In this document: positions 36,994-45,444 of the stretch, piece after piece
Layout: every line of letters starts with the position of its first letter
How positions within the stretch are numbered: the first letter of the stretch is position 1
NCBI RefSeq assembly: GCF_012849555.1
Contig: NZ_CP051685.1
Location: 3,472,001 to 3,536,000 of the forward strand
Direction: 5' to 3'
Source of the DNA: Massilia forsythiae
GTDB lineage: Bacteria > Pseudomonadota > Gammaproteobacteria > Burkholderiales > Burkholderiaceae_D
Length of the DNA: 64,000 bases
Notes under the pieces: generated by a model
What the model saw: the letters and a program-made list of their open reading frames with translations, nothing else
What the model was told of the DNA's origin: nothing
Databases searched by the model: none
Made by a program: the position numbers and the translations under genes

Positions 36994-37686
36994 TCATACC
37001 GGGCGCTCTTGCAAGAGGTAACCGATCCCGCGCAGCGTGGCGATGGCGGCGCCACCGTCCGGGCGGCGGTCCAGCTTCTTGCGCACGCGGTGGATGTACA
37101 GCTCGATGGCGTCCAGGTTGGCGTCGTCGTCGAGCGCGAACACTTCGTCGAACAGCTTTTCCTTGGACAGCGCGCGCCCCGGGCGCGCGATCAGCGCTTC
37201 CAGCACCGCGTGCTCGCGCGGGGTCAGCGCCAGCGGCTCGCCGCAGTACGAAAACATGCGCGCCACGGTGTCGAAGCTGAGCTGGCCGCAGCGCTGCACC
37301 AGGTTCTCGACGCCGCCGCCGCGCCGGCGCAGCAGTGCTTTTATGCGCGCCTCCAGCTCGGCCAGTTCGAACGGCTTGGCCAGGTAGTCGTCGGCGCCCA
37401 GGTTCAGGCCCTGCACCCGTTCTTCCAGGCCGCCGCGCGCGGTCAGGATCAGCACCGGCGTGCGCGCCCGTTCGCCGCCGCGCGCGCGCAGGCGGCGCAG
37501 CACGTCCAGGCCGTCCATCTTGGGCAGGGTCAGGTCCAGGATCACCAATGCGTAGTCCTGGGTGTGCAGGAGGGCGTCGGCATCGGCGCCGTTGGCCGCG
37601 CATTCGACGGTGAGATGGGCGTCGCGCAGGGCTTTCGACACCCAGTGCGACAGCTCGACGTGGTCTTCGACTAACAGGATTCGCAT
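36994..37686 (-). CDS. Response regulator, OmpR/TctD-like
   Basis: A 230-residue regulator. The receiver domain starts MRILLVEDHVELSHWVSKAL, has the phospho-acceptor Asp at 51 (LVILDLTLPKMDG), the switch Thr in VLILTARGG, and the Lys in GADDYLAKPFEL. A winged-helix DNA-binding domain follows (LALTPREHAVLEAL ... AIELYIHRVRKKL), as in OmpR/PhoB. It is divergent from the porin gene and 8 bp from the kinase gene. Three direct repeats of TGAAAGC type in the 206-bp intergenic region are the likely target. Confidence 0.95.
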   Translation of the reverse strand: MRILLVEDHVELSHWVSKALRDAHLTVECAANGADADALLHTQDYALVILDLTLPKMDGLDVLRRLRARGGERARTPVLILTARGGLEERVQGLNLGADDYLAKPFELAELEARIKALLRRRGGGVENLVQRCGQLSFDTVARMFSYCGEPLALTPREHAVLEALIARPGRALSKEKLFDEVFALDDDANLDAIELYIHRVRKKLDRRPDGGAAIATLRGIGYLLQERPV

Positions 37687-37767
37687 CGCGCCAGTGTAAG
37701 CGCAAACGTGCGGGCGCGGATAGCCGTCCGGCCGCTACGGGTTTTCCACAACGGCGGCCGCCGTGCC

Positions 37768-37813
37768 TGAAGGCTGCGCTGAAAGCTTTTTGAAAGCTGG
37801 GGCCGCATATAGT
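37768..37813 (+). promoter_or_regulatory. OmpR-type direct repeats and -10 box upstream of the porin gene
   Basis: TGAAGGC (37768-37774), TGAAAGC (37780-37786) and TGAAAGC (37791-37797) recur with 12- and 11-bp periodicity, so they lie on one face of the helix. They end 10 bp before TATAGT (37808-37813), replacing the -35 region, as in PhoB-type activated promoters. The transcript would start about 70 bp before the porin ATG. The adjacent TctD-like regulator is the obvious binder (inference). Confidence 0.55.
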
Positions 37814-37892
37814 TGGCACAAACGAAGCGGCGCAGAAGACACAAGCGACCGCTCAGGCGTCACGCAACGCTTACAACAACCGGAGACAACCC

Positions 37893-38954
37893 ATGAAACA
37901 CTCGGCCCTCGCGCTCGCCGTAATGGCAGCGCTTTCCCTGAACCAGTCCGCCCACGCCCAGAGCAACGTCCAGGTCTATGGCCTGATCGACGCCGGCGTC
38001 GAAGCCGTCAACCATGCCGGCGCCAACGACGGCAGCATGGTGCGCGTCATCTCGGGCGGCAAGAACACGTCGCGCTGGGGCTTGCGCGGCAGCGAAGACC
38101 TGGGCAACGGCCTGAAGGCGGTGTACAACCTGGAAGGCGGCATCCTGCTCGACACCGGCGCCGCCGACGGCGCGCTGTTCCGACGCCAGGCCGTGGTCGG
38201 CCTGGAAGGCGACTTCGGCCGCCTGGTGCTGGGCCGCTCGTTCACCACCACCTATGACCTGGTGATCAAGTTCGACCCGCTCGGCTTCGCCCCCAACTAT
38301 TCCTGGGCCACCACCGGCAGCGCCACCGGCCCGTCCAAGTACGGCATGACCACCGCCTTCGACAACCTGGCCAAGTACACCGGCACCAGCGGCAATTTCA
38401 CGTATGGCGCCACGATCGGGCTGGGCGAGCAGGCCGGCAGCACCGCCGACGGCCGCAAATATGCCGTGGGCGGCTCTTGGATCGGCAAGAGCGTCGGCCT
38501 GATGGCCAGCTACGAGCAGGTCAACGGTGCTACCCTCGCCGCTACCGGCCGGCGCGACCGCACCACCGCCTACCACCTGGGCGCCGACTACCGCATGGGA
38601 AGCTGGCGCGCCATCGCTGGCATGCGCGGCTATAAACTGGTGGCCGGGCGCGCCGCCACCGCCGACCTGCGCGGCGACACCTACTGGCTGGGCGTCATCC
38701 ATACCATCGACAAGTTCACGCTGACCGGCGCCGCCTACCACATCAACACGAAGGACTTGCCGGTCGCGCGCGACGCCGATCCGACCATGTTCGTGGCGCG
38801 CGCGATGTACGCGCTGTCCAAGCGCACCGATTTGTACCTGGTGGGCGCGCATGCGAAGGCCGACCACGGCCAGCCGATCGGCCTGTCGCGCGACGACGTG
38901 GGTACCGGCAGCACGCAGAACGGCGTCACCGCCGGCATCCAGCACCGGTTCTGA
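37893..38954 (+). CDS. Gram-negative porin (Betaproteobacterial trimeric type)
   Basis: A 353-residue outer-membrane porin. The signal peptide MKHSALALAVMAALSLNQSA ends at AHA-QS. The mature start SNVQVYGLIDAGVEAVNHAG, SRWGLRGSEDLGNGLKAVYN and the terminal strand GVTAGIQHRF with final Phe define the porin_4 family. It should allow outer-membrane passage of anionic or small organic solutes. It leads the transport gene set (Bug protein, ABC transporter, AbrB-type protein) and sits behind a promoter with OmpR-type repeats. Ribosome site: ccggagac before ATG. Confidence 0.94.
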   Translation: MKHSALALAVMAALSLNQSAHAQSNVQVYGLIDAGVEAVNHAGANDGSMVRVISGGKNTSRWGLRGSEDLGNGLKAVYNLEGGILLDTGAADGALFRRQAVVGLEGDFGRLVLGRSFTTTYDLVIKFDPLGFAPNYSWATTGSATGPSKYGMTTAFDNLAKYTGTSGNFTYGATIGLGEQAGSTADGRKYAVGGSWIGKSVGLMASYEQVNGATLAATGRRDRTTAYHLGADYRMGSWRAIAGMRGYKLVAGRAATADLRGDTYWLGVIHTIDKFTLTGAAYHINTKDLPVARDADPTMFVARAMYALSKRTDLYLVGAHAKADHGQPIGLSRDDVGTGSTQNGVTAGIQHRF

Positions 38955-38976
38955 GCGCTGCGCCGCCGCTGCCAAT

Positions 38977-40056
38977 ATGATGGTCGCCATGACTATCCTG
39001 CGCACCTTCCTGACGCCGGCGCTGCTGGCGGCAACGGGCCTGTGGCTCGCGGCCGGCGCGTCCGCCGCGTCCACCTTCCAGCCTGCCGAGGCCGAATGCC
39101 TGATCCCGTCGAAACCCGGCGGGGCGATGGACCTGACCTGCAAGCTCGCCGTGCATGCCCTGGACGACGCCAGGGCGGCGGACAAGGCGGCCGTGCCTGG
39201 ACCGGCCGTGCCTGAAGCGGCCGTGCCCAGGCTGAAGCTGAGTTACTTGCCGGGCGGGATCGGCGCGGTGGCCTGGCACACGCTGGTGTCGCAGCGGCGC
39301 ACCGAGGCCAACACCCTGGTGGCGTTCTCGGGCGGCTCGCTGCTGAATCTCGCCCAGGGCAAGTTCGGCAAGGCCGGTCCCGACGACGTGCGCTGGGTGG
39401 CGGCGCTGGGCGCCGACTACGGCATGATCGCGGTGCGCGCCGATTCGCCCTACCGCAGCCTGAAGGAATTGGTCGCCGCGCTGCGGCGCGACCCGCAGCG
39501 GGTGCTGGTCGGCATGTCCGGCACCATCGGCAGCCAGGACTGGATGAAGATGGCGCTGCTGGCGCGCCTGGCCGGCATCGATCCGAGGAAGCTGCGCTTC
39601 GTGGCGCTGGAGGGCGGCGGCGAGACCTTCACTGCGATGCAGGCCGACTACGTGCAGGTGGTGTCGGGCGACGTCTCGGAAGCCGCGCTGTACGCCGGGC
39701 CGGGCAAGGTGCGTGTGCTGGCGGTGCTGTCCGAGACGCGCCTGCCGGGCGTGCTGGCCGGCGTGCCCACCGCGCGCGAACAGGGCTACGACCTGGTGTG
39801 GCCGGTGATCCGCGGCCTGTGGATGGGGCCGGGCGTGGCGGACGCCGACTACCGGCGCTGGGTCTCCGCCTTCGAGCGCGTGCAGGCCGACCCCGGCTTC
39901 GCGCGCCGGCGCGAGCAGGCCGGCCTGTATCCCTTTTCACTCACCGGGGACGCGCTGACCCGGTACATCCGGCAAGCCGTCGTCCATTACAACCATCTGG
40001 CCCGGGAATTCAACCTGGTGCGCGAGCGCCAGGGCGATACCGCCACGGGCCATTGA
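38977..40056 (+). CDS. Bug/TctC-family periplasmic binding protein
   Basis: A tripartite tricarboxylate-type solute-binding protein (about 359 aa). Three in-frame ATGs (38977, 38980, 38989) are possible and none has a strong ribosome site; all keep the signal peptide ending AASA-AS. Motifs of the family: IPSKPGGAMDLTCKLA, LSYLPGGIGAVAWHTL, SPYRSLKELVAAL, SGDVSEAALYAGPGKVRVLA and WPVIRGLWMGPG. It is 22 bp after the porin. TctA/TctB membrane partners are absent; the following genes instead code an ABC transporter. It may act as a sensor partner for the TctE-like kinase, as known for BctC in Bordetella (inference). Confidence 0.88.
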   Translation: MMVAMTILRTFLTPALLAATGLWLAAGASAASTFQPAEAECLIPSKPGGAMDLTCKLAVHALDDARAADKAAVPGPAVPEAAVPRLKLSYLPGGIGAVAWHTLVSQRRTEANTLVAFSGGSLLNLAQGKFGKAGPDDVRWVAALGADYGMIAVRADSPYRSLKELVAALRRDPQRVLVGMSGTIGSQDWMKMALLARLAGIDPRKLRFVALEGGGETFTAMQADYVQVVSGDVSEAALYAGPGKVRVLAVLSETRLPGVLAGVPTAREQGYDLVWPVIRGLWMGPGVADADYRRWVSAFERVQADPGFARRREQAGLYPFSLTGDALTRYIRQAVVHYNHLAREFNLVRERQGDTATGH

Positions 40057-40075
40057 GATCACCAAGGAGACAACT

Positions 40076-41170
40076 ATGAAACGCAATGCCATCTTCACCG
40101 CCATCGCCACCCTGGCCGCATCCGCAGCGATGCCGGCCCTGGCGCAAGTGCCGGCCGGCTATCCGGCCGGCTACCAGCAGATCGTCGACGCCGCCAAGAA
40201 GGAGGGCAAGCTGGTGGTGTACGGCGCCACCGACAGCAAGGCCACCACGCCGCTGATCAAGGACTTCAACCAGCTGTATCCGGGCATCGTGGTCGAGTAC
40301 AACGACATGAACTCGACCGAGGTGTACAACCGCTTCATCTCGGAAGCGGCGGCCGGCGGCGACACCGCCGACGCGCTGTGGTCGTCGGCGATGGACCTGC
40401 AGATCAAGCTGGCCTCGGGCGGCTACGCGATGGCCTACAAATCGGTGGAAGCGGCCAACATCCCCGGCTGGGCGGCGTGGAAGGACATGGCATACGGCAC
40501 CACCTTCGAGCCGGCCACCTTCGTCTACAACAAGCGCCTGGTGACCGGCGCCGAGATCCCGCAGACCCACGCCGACTTCGCGCGATTGATCGTGCAGCCG
40601 AAGTTCCGCGACAAGGTCACCACCTACGATATCGAGAAATCCGGGGTCGGCTTCATGTTCATGACCCAGGACGCGCAGGACTATCCGCAGTTCGGCGCCC
40701 TGCAGCAGGCGCTGGGCACGGCCAAGGTGCGCGTGCAATCCTCGACCGGCACCATGCTGGAACGGATCTCGTCGGGCGAGAACCTGATCGGCTACAACGT
40801 GATCGGCTCGTATGCGCTGGTGCGCGCCAAGACCGACCCGTCGCTGGGCGTGGTGCTGCCCAAGGACTACACGCTGGTGATGTCGCGCGTCCAGTTCATC
40901 AACAAGTCGGCCAAGCACCCGAACGCCGCCAAGCTGTGGATGGACTACATGCTGTCCAAGCGCGGCCAGACCGTCATCGCCAACGAATCGAAGCTGTACG
41001 CGATCCGCGCAGACGTCACCGGCGAGACCACCTCGGCGGAACTCATCAAGCAGGTCGGCGAAAAGAACGTCAAGCCGGTGCCGGTCGGCCCGCAGGTGCT
41101 GGAATACCTGGCCCCGGCCAAGCGCATGGCCTTCCTGAAGACCTGGAAAGACACGGCCGGCAAGAAGTAA
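40076..41170 (+). CDS. ABC transporter periplasmic substrate-binding protein (AfuA/FbpA-like)
   Basis: A 364-residue extracellular solute-binding protein of the Fe(III)/hexose-phosphate class. A signal peptide (ending ALA-QV) precedes QIVDAAKKEGKLVVYGATDS, the typical first strand. DALWSSAMDLQIKLASGGYA and EPATFVYNKRLV follow. The twin Tyr ligand pair of true FbpA ferric proteins is not obvious, and AfuA relatives bind sugar phosphates, so the ligand could be a phosphorylated or carboxylic compound. An aaggaga ribosome site lies 7 bp before the ATG. It heads the ABC set with permease and ATPase. Confidence 0.9.
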   Translation: MKRNAIFTAIATLAASAAMPALAQVPAGYPAGYQQIVDAAKKEGKLVVYGATDSKATTPLIKDFNQLYPGIVVEYNDMNSTEVYNRFISEAAAGGDTADALWSSAMDLQIKLASGGYAMAYKSVEAANIPGWAAWKDMAYGTTFEPATFVYNKRLVTGAEIPQTHADFARLIVQPKFRDKVTTYDIEKSGVGFMFMTQDAQDYPQFGALQQALGTAKVRVQSSTGTMLERISSGENLIGYNVIGSYALVRAKTDPSLGVVLPKDYTLVMSRVQFINKSAKHPNAAKLWMDYMLSKRGQTVIANESKLYAIRADVTGETTSAELIKQVGEKNVKPVPVGPQVLEYLAPAKRMAFLKTWKDTAGKK

Positions 41171-41200
41171 TCCGCCCCATCCAACGCAACGGAGACTTCC

Positions 41201-43012
41201 ATGCCCACCTTTTCCCTACCCGGCGCGCGCGTCGAGCCGTCCGGCGCCGACGACCGGCGCGCGGCGCGCAGGCGCTTCAACTGGCCGCGCGCGATCGTGG
41301 TCGTGCTGACCTGCGTGGCGATCTTCCTGCCGCTGTTCCTGGTGTTCTACCAGAGCTTCCTGACCGCGCCGTTCTTCATGCCGGACAAGATGCTCGGGCT
41401 GGACGCCTACGAATTCATCTTCGCCGACAGCGACTTCTGGCTCGCCTTTAAAAACGGCCTGATGCTGGCCGCCGGCCTGGCCGCGATCGCGGTGCCGCTG
41501 GGCGGCATGCTGGCGTTCCTGATGGTGCGCACCGACCTGCCGGGGCGTTCGTTCATCGCGCCGCTGCTGCTGGTGCCGATCTTCGTATCGCCGATGGTGA
41601 TGGGCTTCGGCTACGTGGTGTCGATGGGGCCGGTCGGCTTCTACTCGACCTGGGCGCACCAGCTGCTGGGCGTGATCCCGTGGAACGTGTACTCGTTCGG
41701 CAGCATCGTCGTGATCGCCGGCCTGACCCACGTGCCGCACGTGTACCTGTACGCTTCCTCGGCCCTGAAAAGCCTGGGATCGGACGTGGAGGAGGCGGCG
41801 CGCGTGTCCGGCGCCTCGCCGTGGCAGGTGATGTTCAACGTGTCGCTGCCGATGATCATGCCGGCGCTGGCCTATGCCGGCGTGCTGGTGTTCTTCCTCG
41901 GCTTCGAGGTGTTCGGCCTGGTGCTGGTGCTGGGCGATCCGGAAGGCCACCTGGTGCTGGCCACCTACCTGTACAAGCTGACGAATAAACTGGGCACGCC
42001 CTCGTACCACCTGATGGCGGCGGTGGCGGTGTGCCTGGTGGCGGTGACGATGCCGCTGGTGATGCTGCAGCGCCGCCTGCTGAAGTCGGCCAACAAGTAC
42101 GTGTCGATCAAGGGCAAGGGCGCGCGCCAGAAGCCGCTCCCGCTGGGCAAGTGGAAGTGGGTCGCGATGGCGCTGATCGGCGCCTGGATCCTGGTGACCA
42201 TCGTGCTGCCGCTGTCGGGCATCGCGCTGCGCTCGTTCGTCCAGTACTGGGGAGAAGGCGTCAGGCTGGCCGATGTGCTGACCCTGCAGCACTTTCGCGA
42301 CATCTTCGAGCAGCCGTCGCTGGTGCGCGGCATCGTCAACACCATCCTGATCGGCGTGATCGGCGGCGGCCTGGCGGTGGCCTGCTACACCGCGATCGCG
42401 CTGGCCATGCACCGCAAACCGGATGGCGTGACCCGCGTGCTCGACTACAGCGTGCTGGTGCCGCGCGCGGTGCCGGGCCTGCTGGCCGGCCTCTCCTTCC
42501 TGTGGGTGTTCCTGTTCGTGCCGAGCTGGCTCGACACGATCCTGAAGAGCATGGACAACGGCGCCGCGCTGTGGCTGTCCGAGCACCTCATTCCGGCGCT
42601 GCGCCAGGTGCGCTCGACCATCTTCGCGCTGTGGCTGGCCTACTCGGTCGTATGGCTGGCCTACGGCATGCGCCTGGTCTCGACCGCGCTGCTGCAGGTG
42701 GGGCCGGAACTGGAAGAGGCGGCGCGTGCGGTGGGCGCGCGGCGCGGTCGCGTCACCCGCGACATCACCCTGCCGCTGATCAAGTTCGGCATGCTGGGCG
42801 CCTGGCTGATGGTGTTCCTGATCTTCGAGCGCGAATACTCGACCGGCGTCTACCTGCTGTCGCCGGGCACCGAGGTGATCGGCGCGATGCTGGTGTCGCT
42901 GTGGGCCGGCGGTTCGACCGACCTGGTGGCCGCGCTCTCGTTCATCAACATCGTGCTGGTGGCGATCGGCCTGGGCATCGCGCTGCGCTTCGGCGTGAAG
43001 CTGCATAACTAA
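41201..43012 (+). CDS. ABC transporter permease, fused two-domain type (AfuB/FbpB-like)
   Basis: A 603-residue inner-membrane protein containing two BPD_transp_1 permease domains, each with about six helices, separated near residue 300. The two EAA loops that contact the ATPase are visible: DVEEAARVSGASPWQVMFNV (~residues 195-214) and ELEEAARAVGARRGRVTRDI (~503-522). Such fused permeases work with one ATPase dimer. It is 30 bp downstream of the binding-protein gene, with a ggag ribosome site, and 19 bp before the ATPase gene. Confidence 0.94.
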   Translation: MPTFSLPGARVEPSGADDRRAARRRFNWPRAIVVVLTCVAIFLPLFLVFYQSFLTAPFFMPDKMLGLDAYEFIFADSDFWLAFKNGLMLAAGLAAIAVPLGGMLAFLMVRTDLPGRSFIAPLLLVPIFVSPMVMGFGYVVSMGPVGFYSTWAHQLLGVIPWNVYSFGSIVVIAGLTHVPHVYLYASSALKSLGSDVEEAARVSGASPWQVMFNVSLPMIMPALAYAGVLVFFLGFEVFGLVLVLGDPEGHLVLATYLYKLTNKLGTPSYHLMAAVAVCLVAVTMPLVMLQRRLLKSANKYVSIKGKGARQKPLPLGKWKWVAMALIGAWILVTIVLPLSGIALRSFVQYWGEGVRLADVLTLQHFRDIFEQPSLVRGIVNTILIGVIGGGLAVACYTAIALAMHRKPDGVTRVLDYSVLVPRAVPGLLAGLSFLWVFLFVPSWLDTILKSMDNGAALWLSEHLIPALRQVRSTIFALWLAYSVVWLAYGMRLVSTALLQVGPELEEAARAVGARRGRVTRDITLPLIKFGMLGAWLMVFLIFEREYSTGVYLLSPGTEVIGAMLVSLWAGGSTDLVAALSFINIVLVAIGLGIALRFGVKLHN

Positions 43013-43031
43013 ATATAAGCGAGACATCATC

Positions 43032-44096
43032 ATGAACGTTTTGACCGTCAACGACCTGCACCTCGACTACGGCAGCGGCGCTTCCGCCAACCCCATCCTG
43101 AAAGGTGTGTCGATGCACCTGCAGCGCGGCGAGGTGGTGGCGCTGCTGGGCCCGTCCGGCAGCGGCAAGACCACGTTGCTGCGCGCCGTGGCCGGCCTGG
43201 AAAGCCCCAAGGCCGGCACCATCGACATCGGCGAGCGGCGCGTGTTCGACGGCGCCCGCAAGCTGGAACTGCCGGCCGAGGAGCGCAACCTGGGCCTGGT
43301 GTTCCAGTCGTACGCGCTGTGGCCGCACAAGACCGTGGCGGACAACGTCGCCTACGGCCTCAAGCTGCGCCGTATGGGCTCGAGCGAGATCGCCGCCAAG
43401 GTCAAGGAAGTGCTGGCCCAGCTCGGCCTGGGTCACCTGGGCGAGCGCTTCCCGCACCAGCTGTCGGGTGGCCAGCAGCAGCGCGTGGCGATCGCGCGCG
43501 CGCTGGTGTACAACCCGCCGGTGATCCTGCTGGACGAGCCGCTGTCGAACCTGGACGCCAAGCTGCGCGAGGAAGCGCGCGCCTTTTTGCGCGAACTGAT
43601 CGTGCGCCTGGGCCTGTCGGCACTGATGGTGACCCACGACCAGGCCGAGGCGATGGCGATCTCGGACCGCATCCTGCTGCTCAACAATGGCAAGATCGAG
43701 CAGCAGGGCACGCCGCAATCGATGTACGAGGCGCCGGACACGCTGTTCACCGCCGAGTTCATGGGCAGCAACAACCGCCTGCCGGCCCAGGTCGTGCAGC
43801 GCAGCGGCGCCGGCGCGCGCGTGCGCGTGGAGGGCAGGGAACTCAACGCCACCGTGCGCAGCATGGACGCCGCGGCGGACGCCAAGGCGCTGATCCGGGT
43901 CGAGGAAGTGCGCATCGGCCGCACCCCGGTGGACAACGGCATCCAGTTGCCGCTGTCGACCTGCATGTACCTGGGCGACCGCTGGGAGTGTTTGTTCAAG
44001 AGCGGCGAATCGAGCGTGCGCGCCTACTCCAAGGGGCGCATCGATCCGGGCAACTACTGGCTGGAGATGCCGGCCGAGAAGCTCTGGGTGTTCTAA
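43032..44096 (+). CDS. ABC transporter ATP-binding protein (AfuC/FbpC/PotA-like)
   Basis: A 354-residue nucleotide-binding subunit. Walker A GPSGSGKTTLLRAVAGLE (~residues 40-57), Q-loop VFQSYALWPHKTV, signature LSGGQQQRVAIARALV and Walker B VILLDEPLSNLDAKLRE are complete, with switch His in MVTHDQAEAM. The C-terminal ~110 residues form the TOBE-type regulatory domain (AEFMGSNNRLPAQV). It completes a binding protein-permease-ATPase importer with the two genes before it. Confidence 0.96.
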   Translation: MNVLTVNDLHLDYGSGASANPILKGVSMHLQRGEVVALLGPSGSGKTTLLRAVAGLESPKAGTIDIGERRVFDGARKLELPAEERNLGLVFQSYALWPHKTVADNVAYGLKLRRMGSSEIAAKVKEVLAQLGLGHLGERFPHQLSGGQQQRVAIARALVYNPPVILLDEPLSNLDAKLREEARAFLRELIVRLGLSALMVTHDQAEAMAISDRILLLNNGKIEQQGTPQSMYEAPDTLFTAEFMGSNNRLPAQVVQRSGAGARVRVEGRELNATVRSMDAAADAKALIRVEEVRIGRTPVDNGIQLPLSTCMYLGDRWECLFKSGESSVRAYSKGRIDPGNYWLEMPAEKLWVF

Positions 44097-44121
44097 GGCC
44101 GGCGGCACGCGGGCATCGACG

Positions 44122-45291
44122 ATGACGCGCCTGTCCAAAGCGCCTGCATCGGCATCGCCGCCGGCAGCGGGGCAGGGCGATGCGGCGTCGCCGTCCGTCC
44201 GTTCCCGCCTCGCGGTGACGCTGCGCACCTTCGTGCCGGCGCTGCTGCTGGCCTTCCTGGCGGCGCAGGCCTGCATCGCGCTCGACACGCCGCTGCCGTG
44301 GATGATCGGCCCGCTGTTTTCCACCGCCATCGCCTGCATGCTGGGCGCGCCCCTAGGAGCGCCGGTGCAGGCGCGCGAAGCCGGGCAGTGGGCCATCGGC
44401 ACCGCGCTCGGGTTGTACTTCAGCGCCCCGGTACTGGCCGTACTGGGGCGCCACGCCGGCTGGATCGTGCTGGCGGTCGGCTTCACCGTCTGCCTCGGCG
44501 TGGCCGCCGGCGCGCTGCTGCGGCGCCTGTCCGGCAGCGACGACGTCACCGCCTTCTTCGCCATGGCGGCCGGCGGCGCCTCCGAGATGGCGGTGCAGGC
44601 CGAGCGCCACGGCGCCGTGGTCGAACGCGTCGCCGCCGCCCACAGCCTGCGCATCATGATGGTGGTCGGCACGATCCCGTTCGCGCTGCGCTGGTGGAGC
44701 CGCCACGGCGGCATGGGCAGCATGGGCAAAATGGCCGGCCTGGACACCTTCGTGCCGCTGGCCAGCCGCGTCGACACGCCCGGCCTGCTGCTCTTGATCC
44801 TGGCCACCAGCCCGGCGGCGCTGCTGTTGAAACGCCTGCGCCTGCCGAATGCCTGGGTGATCGGCCCCCTGGCGGTGGCGCTGCTGCTCACCGCCGCCGG
44901 CATCGAATTGTCGCGCCTGCCGGAATGGATGATCCGCGCCGGCCAGCTGTGCATCGGCGTCTCGCTCGGCACCCGCTTCACGCCCGGCTTCGTCCACACC
45001 GCGCCGCGCTTCCTGGCCAGCGTGGCCGTCTGCACGGCGGCGACCGTCCTCACGTCGGCCGGCTTCGCCTGGGGGCTCGCGCATGTCGCCGGACTGCACC
45101 CCGGCACCATGATGCTGGCGACCTCGCCCGGCGGCATCGCCGAGATGGCGCTGACGGCGCGCGTGCTGCACCTGGGCGTGCCGGTGGTGACCGCCTTCCA
45201 CGTGTCGCGCATGGTCGTGGTGGTGCTCGGCATCGGGCCGCTGTACCGCGCCTGGGTGCACTGGCGCCGATCCGATGCGGGTCGAGGATGA
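44122..45291 (+). CDS. AbrB-family duplicated membrane protein (TIGR03082 type)
   Basis: A 389-residue integral membrane protein with about ten helices in two similar halves. Each half contains the PWMIGPLFSTAIACMLGAP / AWVIGPLAVALLLTAAGIEL pattern and a Gly/Met-rich helix (AMAAGGASEMAVQAERHG and LATSPGGIAEMALTARV), the mark of the 'AbrB duplication' family. Despite the name it is not a DNA-binding protein; members such as E. coli AbrB are putative transporters. It lies 25 bp after the ATPase gene and probably shares the transcript, suggesting a role in the same substrate's transport or export. Confidence 0.88.
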   Translation: MTRLSKAPASASPPAAGQGDAASPSVRSRLAVTLRTFVPALLLAFLAAQACIALDTPLPWMIGPLFSTAIACMLGAPLGAPVQAREAGQWAIGTALGLYFSAPVLAVLGRHAGWIVLAVGFTVCLGVAAGALLRRLSGSDDVTAFFAMAAGGASEMAVQAERHGAVVERVAAAHSLRIMMVVGTIPFALRWWSRHGGMGSMGKMAGLDTFVPLASRVDTPGLLLLILATSPAALLLKRLRLPNAWVIGPLAVALLLTAAGIELSRLPEWMIRAGQLCIGVSLGTRFTPGFVHTAPRFLASVAVCTAATVLTSAGFAWGLAHVAGLHPGTMMLATSPGGIAEMALTARVLHLGVPVVTAFHVSRMVVVVLGIGPLYRAWVHWRRSDAGRG

Positions 45292-45444
45292 CGCTACCGA
45301 TGCCTGTCGGGTAGCCGTCTTTGCATGGCCGGGTAGCATGATCCGCTACCTTGCGTTGGTTCTTGGCAATGTCATGTACGCAGTCGCCGTTGTGCTGTAG
45401 ATTACGCATCCATCGACGACTTCCCGTGCCCGCGAGAGCCCCGC

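Noticed and set aside
42945..45233. 762-codon open frame antisense to the ABC ATPase and AbrB-like genes
   Set aside because: Shadow of two well-supported genes.
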